Assembly (NCBI RefSeq): GCF_000622145.1
Contig: NZ_JHWH01000001.1
Coordinates: 161,678-225,677 of the forward strand
Length of the DNA: 64,000 bases
From: Paracoccus yeei ATCC BAA-599
GTDB taxonomy: Bacteria > Pseudomonadota > Alphaproteobacteria > Rhodobacterales > Rhodobacteraceae
Direction of reading: 5' to 3'
A model generated the notes under the pieces. It was not told where the DNA came from. It ran no database searches and was given only the letters and a program-made list of their open reading frames with translations. The translations under genes were made by a program, and so were the position numbers. How positions within the stretch are numbered: the stretch's first letter is position 1; every line of letters begins with the position of its first letter. Positions 60,795-64,000 of the stretch are shown in pieces.

Positions 60795-60859
60795 CTCATC
60801 CGGCGCCCCGGCTTTCGCCGTTTTCCAAATACCCATGCCGGCCTTCGGTCATACGTGCT

Positions 60860-60887
60860 GTGCACGCCCTGTGTACGCGTGGTGCAC
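60860..60887. promoter_or_regulatory. Three GTG(C/T)AC hexamers with exact 11-bp spacing
   Basis: GTGCAC-N5-GTGTAC-N5-GTGCAC occupies 60860-60887. The hexamers begin at 60860, 60871 and 60882, so all face the same side of the helix. The outer two extend to CTGTGCAC and GTGCACAG, an 8-bp inverted pair. It lies 118 bp upstream of purB and 66 bp after the glnA terminator. It looks like a multimeric regulator site; the protein is unknown. Confidence 0.45.
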
Positions 60888-61004
60888 AGGCTGCGGATGG
60901 AAGATCTGCGACACCCGCGCTTCCGCCCCGGGCCCGGCCCGCACCCTTCTGTTGCGGCCCGGGGACCAAGCCGCTAGAACCCCGGCAAACCCAAGGAGCC
61001 CCCG

Positions 61005-62321
61005 ATGATCCCGCGCTATGCCCGCCCCGAAATGGTCGCCATCTGGTCCCCCGAGACCAAGTTCCGGATCTGGTACGAGATCGAGGCGCACGCCTGCGAT
61101 GCTCAGGCCGACCTGGGCGTGATCCCCCGCGAAAACGCAGAGGCGGTCTGGAAGGCCAGGGACGTGCAGTTCGACGTCGACCGCATCGACGAGATCGAGG
61201 CCGTCACCAAGCATGATGTCATCGCCTTCCTCACCCATCTTGCGGAACACATCGGGGCCGATCAGGCGCGCTTCGTCCACCAGGGCATGACCAGCTCGGA
61301 CGTGCTCGATACCACGCTGAACGTGCAACTGGTCCGGGCATCGGACATCCTCCTGGCCGACCTGGACAAGGTCCTGGAAGCGTTGAAGAAAAGGGCCTAC
61401 GAGCACAAGGATACCGTGCGCATCGGGCGCAGCCACGGCATCCATGCCGAACCCACCACCATGGGCCTGACCTTCGCCCGCTTCTACGCCGAAATGGCCC
61501 GTAACCGGAACCGGCTGGAAAAGGCCCGCTGGGAAATCGCGACCGGCGCCATCTCGGGCGCGGTCGGCACTTTCGCCAACATCGACCCCGCGGTCGAGGA
61601 ACACGTCTGCGCGCAAATGGGCCTGCGCCCCGAACCGATCAGCACCCAGGTGATCCCGCGCGACCGCCACGCCATGTTCTTTGCCACGCTGGGCGTCATC
61701 GCCAGTTCGGTCGAGAACATCGCGATCGAGATCCGCCACATGCAGCGCACCGAAGTCCTTGAGGCAGAAGAGTTTTTCAGCCCCGGCCAGAAGGGCTCCT
61801 CGGCCATGCCGCACAAAAGGAACCCGGTCCTGACCGAGAACCTGACCGGGCTCGCGCGCCTCGTGCGCATGGCGGTGGTCCCGGCGATGGAGAACGTCGC
61901 GCTTTGGCACGAACGCGATATCAGCCATTCCTCGGTCGAACGCGGCATCGCGCCCGACGCGACGATCACGCTGGACTTCGCCCTGAACCGGCTGGCCGGG
62001 GTGATCGAAAAGCTGGTGGTCTATCCCGACAACATGCTGAAGAACATGAACAGGTTCAAGGGACTGGTCATGTCCCAGCGGGTGCTTCTGGCGCTGACCC
62101 AGGCCGGGGTGTCGCGCGAGGATGCCTATCGCCTGGTCCAGCGCAACGCCATGAAGGTCTGGGAACAGGGCGCCGATTTCAAGACCGAGCTGCTGGCCGA
62201 CCCCGAGGTGACAGCCGCGCTTTCCCCCGCCGAGATCGAGGAAAAGTTCGACCTGGGCTATCACACCAAGCATGTGGACACGATCTTTGCCCGTGTCTTT
62301 GCCGAGAATGCCGCGCATTAA
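61005..62321 (+). CDS. purB: Adenylosuccinate lyase
   Basis: 438 residues. The signature loop is GQKGSSAMPHKRNPV with the catalytic Ser. HQGMTSSDVLDTTLNVQL and GRSHGIHAEPTTMG (catalytic His) are the other fumarase/aspartase-superfamily blocks. It acts twice in purine synthesis (SAICAR to AICAR, and adenylosuccinate to AMP). AAGGAG precedes the start. The upstream 210 bp contain the phased hexamers noted above. Confidence 0.97.
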   Translation: MIPRYARPEMVAIWSPETKFRIWYEIEAHACDAQADLGVIPRENAEAVWKARDVQFDVDRIDEIEAVTKHDVIAFLTHLAEHIGADQARFVHQGMTSSDVLDTTLNVQLVRASDILLADLDKVLEALKKRAYEHKDTVRIGRSHGIHAEPTTMGLTFARFYAEMARNRNRLEKARWEIATGAISGAVGTFANIDPAVEEHVCAQMGLRPEPISTQVIPRDRHAMFFATLGVIASSVENIAIEIRHMQRTEVLEAEEFFSPGQKGSSAMPHKRNPVLTENLTGLARLVRMAVVPAMENVALWHERDISHSSVERGIAPDATITLDFALNRLAGVIEKLVVYPDNMLKNMNRFKGLVMSQRVLLALTQAGVSREDAYRLVQRNAMKVWEQGADFKTELLADPEVTAALSPAEIEEKFDLGYHTKHVDTIFARVFAENAAH

Positions 62322-62376
62322 CGCCGCGTTCGGGATTTGATGCCATGCTGCCCCTGACACGGGAATCGGGGGCGGC

Positions 62377-63417
62377 ATGGCCATCGCGGCAATCGGCAAG
62401 GCGGAACTGACGGCACGGCAAAAGGCGGCAATCATCGTCCGCCTGATCCTGGCCGAGGGTGAGGACATGGACCTCGCCCGCCTGCCCTCCGGGCTCCAGA
62501 CCGATCTGGCGCAGGAAATGGCGCTGATGGGGCTGATCGACCGCGACACCCGCAACGCCGTCATCGCCGAATTCTGCGATACCCTGGAATCCATCGGCCT
62601 CAGCTTTCCGGGCGATATCGACGGAACGCTGGAACTGCTCGACGGCCATCTGTCGCCCGACACGACCGACCGGCTGCGGCGCATGGCCGCGCTGAACGGC
62701 GGCGGCGATCCCTGGGACCGCATCGCCGCGCTCTCCACGCCCCTTCTAGCCGAACTCGCCCGGACCGAAGCGGTCGAGATCGCTGCGGTGATGTTCTCGA
62801 AGCTGCCGGTGCCCCGCGCGGCCGAGGTTTTCGGCCTGCTGGACCCCGCGCTCGCGCGCCAGATCGCCTATGCCATGTCGCTGACCGGCATGATCGAGGC
62901 CCAGGCCCTGCGCCGCATCGGGCAGGCGCTGATCCAGGCCGCGGATGCGATCCCGCGCTCGGCGCTCGACGGGAAAGCCGTGGACAAGGTGGGGGCGATC
63001 CTGAACTTTTCGACCTCGGCCACGCGCGAAACCGTTCTTGCGGGACTGGAAAGCGACGACGCCGGCTTTGCCGACGAAGTGCGCAAGACGATCTTTACCT
63101 GGGCTAACATCCCCGCCCGCATCGACCCCCGCGACATCGCCCGCATCACGCGCGAGGTCGAAAACAGCGTGCTGGTCAAGGCCATGGCAGGGGCCAAGGG
63201 ACCGAACCAGCCGACCGTCGATTTCCTGCTGTCTGGCCTGTCCTCGCGCCTGGCCGATTCCATGCGCGAAGAGATGGAGGGCCTGGGCAAGGTTTCGACC
63301 AGGGACGCGGAAGAGGCGATGGACCAGGTCGTCGCCGCGATCCGGCGCATGGAGGCCGCGGGGGACCTGTTCATGATTGCCGCCGAACCCGACGAAGACG
63401 AGGCGGCGGTGGCATGA
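62377..63417 (+). CDS. fliG: FliG-like flagellar motor switch protein (orphan)
   Basis: 346 residues, the FliG length. The N-terminal domain (KAAIIVRLILAEGEDMDL..) and the middle domain (LPVPRAAEVFGLLDPALARQ) are visible. The C-terminal domain has EVRKTIFTWANIPARIDPRD, ITREVENSVLVKAMAGAKG and DSMREEMEGLGKVSTRDAEE, the FliG_C pattern. The conserved EHPQ motif of the middle domain is not seen; the aligned place reads TEAVEIAAV. No other flagellar gene is in the window. It stands 55 bases after purB and may be motility-related or repurposed. Confidence 0.8.
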   Translation: MAIAAIGKAELTARQKAAIIVRLILAEGEDMDLARLPSGLQTDLAQEMALMGLIDRDTRNAVIAEFCDTLESIGLSFPGDIDGTLELLDGHLSPDTTDRLRRMAALNGGGDPWDRIAALSTPLLAELARTEAVEIAAVMFSKLPVPRAAEVFGLLDPALARQIAYAMSLTGMIEAQALRRIGQALIQAADAIPRSALDGKAVDKVGAILNFSTSATRETVLAGLESDDAGFADEVRKTIFTWANIPARIDPRDIARITREVENSVLVKAMAGAKGPNQPTVDFLLSGLSSRLADSMREEMEGLGKVSTRDAEEAMDQVVAAIRRMEAAGDLFMIAAEPDEDEAAVA

Positions 63418-63472
63418 CGCCCTTGTCTGCGACGTGCGCCTGCCCTAGCAGGGGTGGGAAAGGGAAGACCGC

Positions 63473-63616
63473 ATGACCAATCCCATCGCCATCGTGCTTG
63501 GCCTGCTGATCCTCGCCGCCTTGGCGGCGGATGCGCTGTTTCTGCACTGGAACCTGCCGGTGGCCATCGGCAAGCGCCTGGCGGAATTGATCGAATACCT
63601 CAGCTTCTGGCGCTGA
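63473..63616 (+). CDS. Small membrane protein (47 aa), hypothetical
   Basis: 47 residues: MTNPIAIVLGLLILAALAAD gives one hydrophobic helix, followed by an amphipathic tail (LFLHWNLPVAIGKRLAEL, ending LSFW R). AGGGAAG stands seven bases upstream of the ATG. It follows the fliG-like gene by 55 bases on the same strand. I know similar short proteins only as hypothetical ones in Rhodobacterales; that is from memory and unverified. Confidence 0.6.
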   Translation: MTNPIAIVLGLLILAALAADALFLHWNLPVAIGKRLAELIEYLSFWR

Positions 63617-63691
63617 ACGGCGGCGCCGGGCCTGTCGGGCGTCTGGCCTGCCGCCTGCCACGGATCAAAGCGCCTCGCTCGCCCAACCGCG

Positions 63692-63935
63692 GACGACATC
63701 CAGCAAGGACAAACGCCGGGCCTGCCAGGCGCTGCACCTGACGCATATCCGACGTTTCCAGACTCCCCCCGCCCGCGACCATCGGCCATGTCCAGCGAGG
63801 GCCTGCCGGACGCCGCGCCTGACGCATATCGACGTTCCCAGAGCGCCCACCTGCCGAGCACCGACGACTTCCAGCAAGGACAAACGCCAGGCATGCCAGG
63901 CGCCGCTCCTGACGCATATCCGATGTTACCCGATC
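63692..63935. repeat. Degenerate interspersed repeat, three units
   Basis: CCTGACGCATATC recurs at 63737, 63818 and 63908 (spacing 81 and 90 bp). A longer block, GACGAC(A/T)TCCAGCAAGGAC then AAACGCC, occurs at 63692 and again at 63863 (171 bp apart), with a diverged copy (CCATGTCCAGCGAGGGC) between them. The units alternate in spacing and are partly decayed. No gene is supported in 63617-64000; the last 65 bp show nothing further. Confidence 0.7.
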
Positions 63936-64000
63936 CCTGCCTGCCGACTGTCGGCACGTCCGCAATTACAAACGTGCGGATGCCGGGCGCCTCGCCTGTC

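Overview
The window is high-GC DNA from an alphaproteobacterium, most likely a Rhodobacterales member close to Paracoccus. The evidence is the hupTUV-hypF-hupSL gene order, the style of GlnB/GlnA and citrate synthase, a MaoC-fused phosphotransacetylase and a DUF3141 protein. I ran no database search, so the genus is an inference. No rRNA, CRISPR array, replication origin or integrase was seen.

Layout. (1) 1-11634, minus strand: a [NiFe]-hydrogenase locus, transcribed hupT-hupU-hupV-hypF-hupS-hupL-hupE-hupC-(terminator)-hupD-hupF and leaving the window at its left edge. HupUV is the H2 sensor, HupT the kinase, HupSLC the membrane uptake enzyme; HypF and HupD mature it. (2) 11635-14415: an intergenic region with FNR-like and OxyR-like sites, then ahpC-ahpF (peroxide detoxification). 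(3) 14416-15164: a graveyard of IS5- and IS3-type transposase pieces. (4) 15165-22660: a three-part ABC exporter (HlyD / double-ATPase-permease / permease) translationally coupled to a PHA synthase, divergent from a TetR-type regulator across a short region with a clean palindrome. (5) 22837-30289: an acyl-CoA/acetyl-phosphate/PHB operon in visible decay. fabI is frameshifted, the DUF3141 gene has a nonsense codon, pta is frameshifted twice, ackA is intact, an atoD-bdh fragment is chimeric, an hbd gene is internally deleted, and an alpha/beta hydrolase is intact. (6) 30463-37870: an iron cell-surface-signalling locus (FecI-type sigma, FecR, TonB receptor with signalling domain) followed by a MacAB-like efflux pair.

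(7) 37871-40174: a short inverted-repeat element, a 104-bp tandem duplication, a diguanylate cyclase and an H-NOX-like partner that lacks the usual heme-ligating histidine. (8) 40178-64000: mostly housekeeping genes: comEC, gltX, citrate synthase, an SDR, cobQ, secG, pyrG, a small secreted protein, ppk2, a TerB-like protein, an amino-acid ABC transporter with a glutamine-synthetase-like enzyme, SRP RNA, tRNA-Leu(UAG), nnr, glnB-glnA, purB, an orphan FliG-like protein, a 47-residue membrane peptide, and degenerate repeats at the right edge.

Most novel points: the decaying PHB/acetyl-phosphate operon beside a TetR-controlled exporter-PHA synthase operon; the His-less H-NOX/diguanylate cyclase pair; and three GTG(C/T)AC hexamers spaced exactly 11 bp apart upstream of purB.
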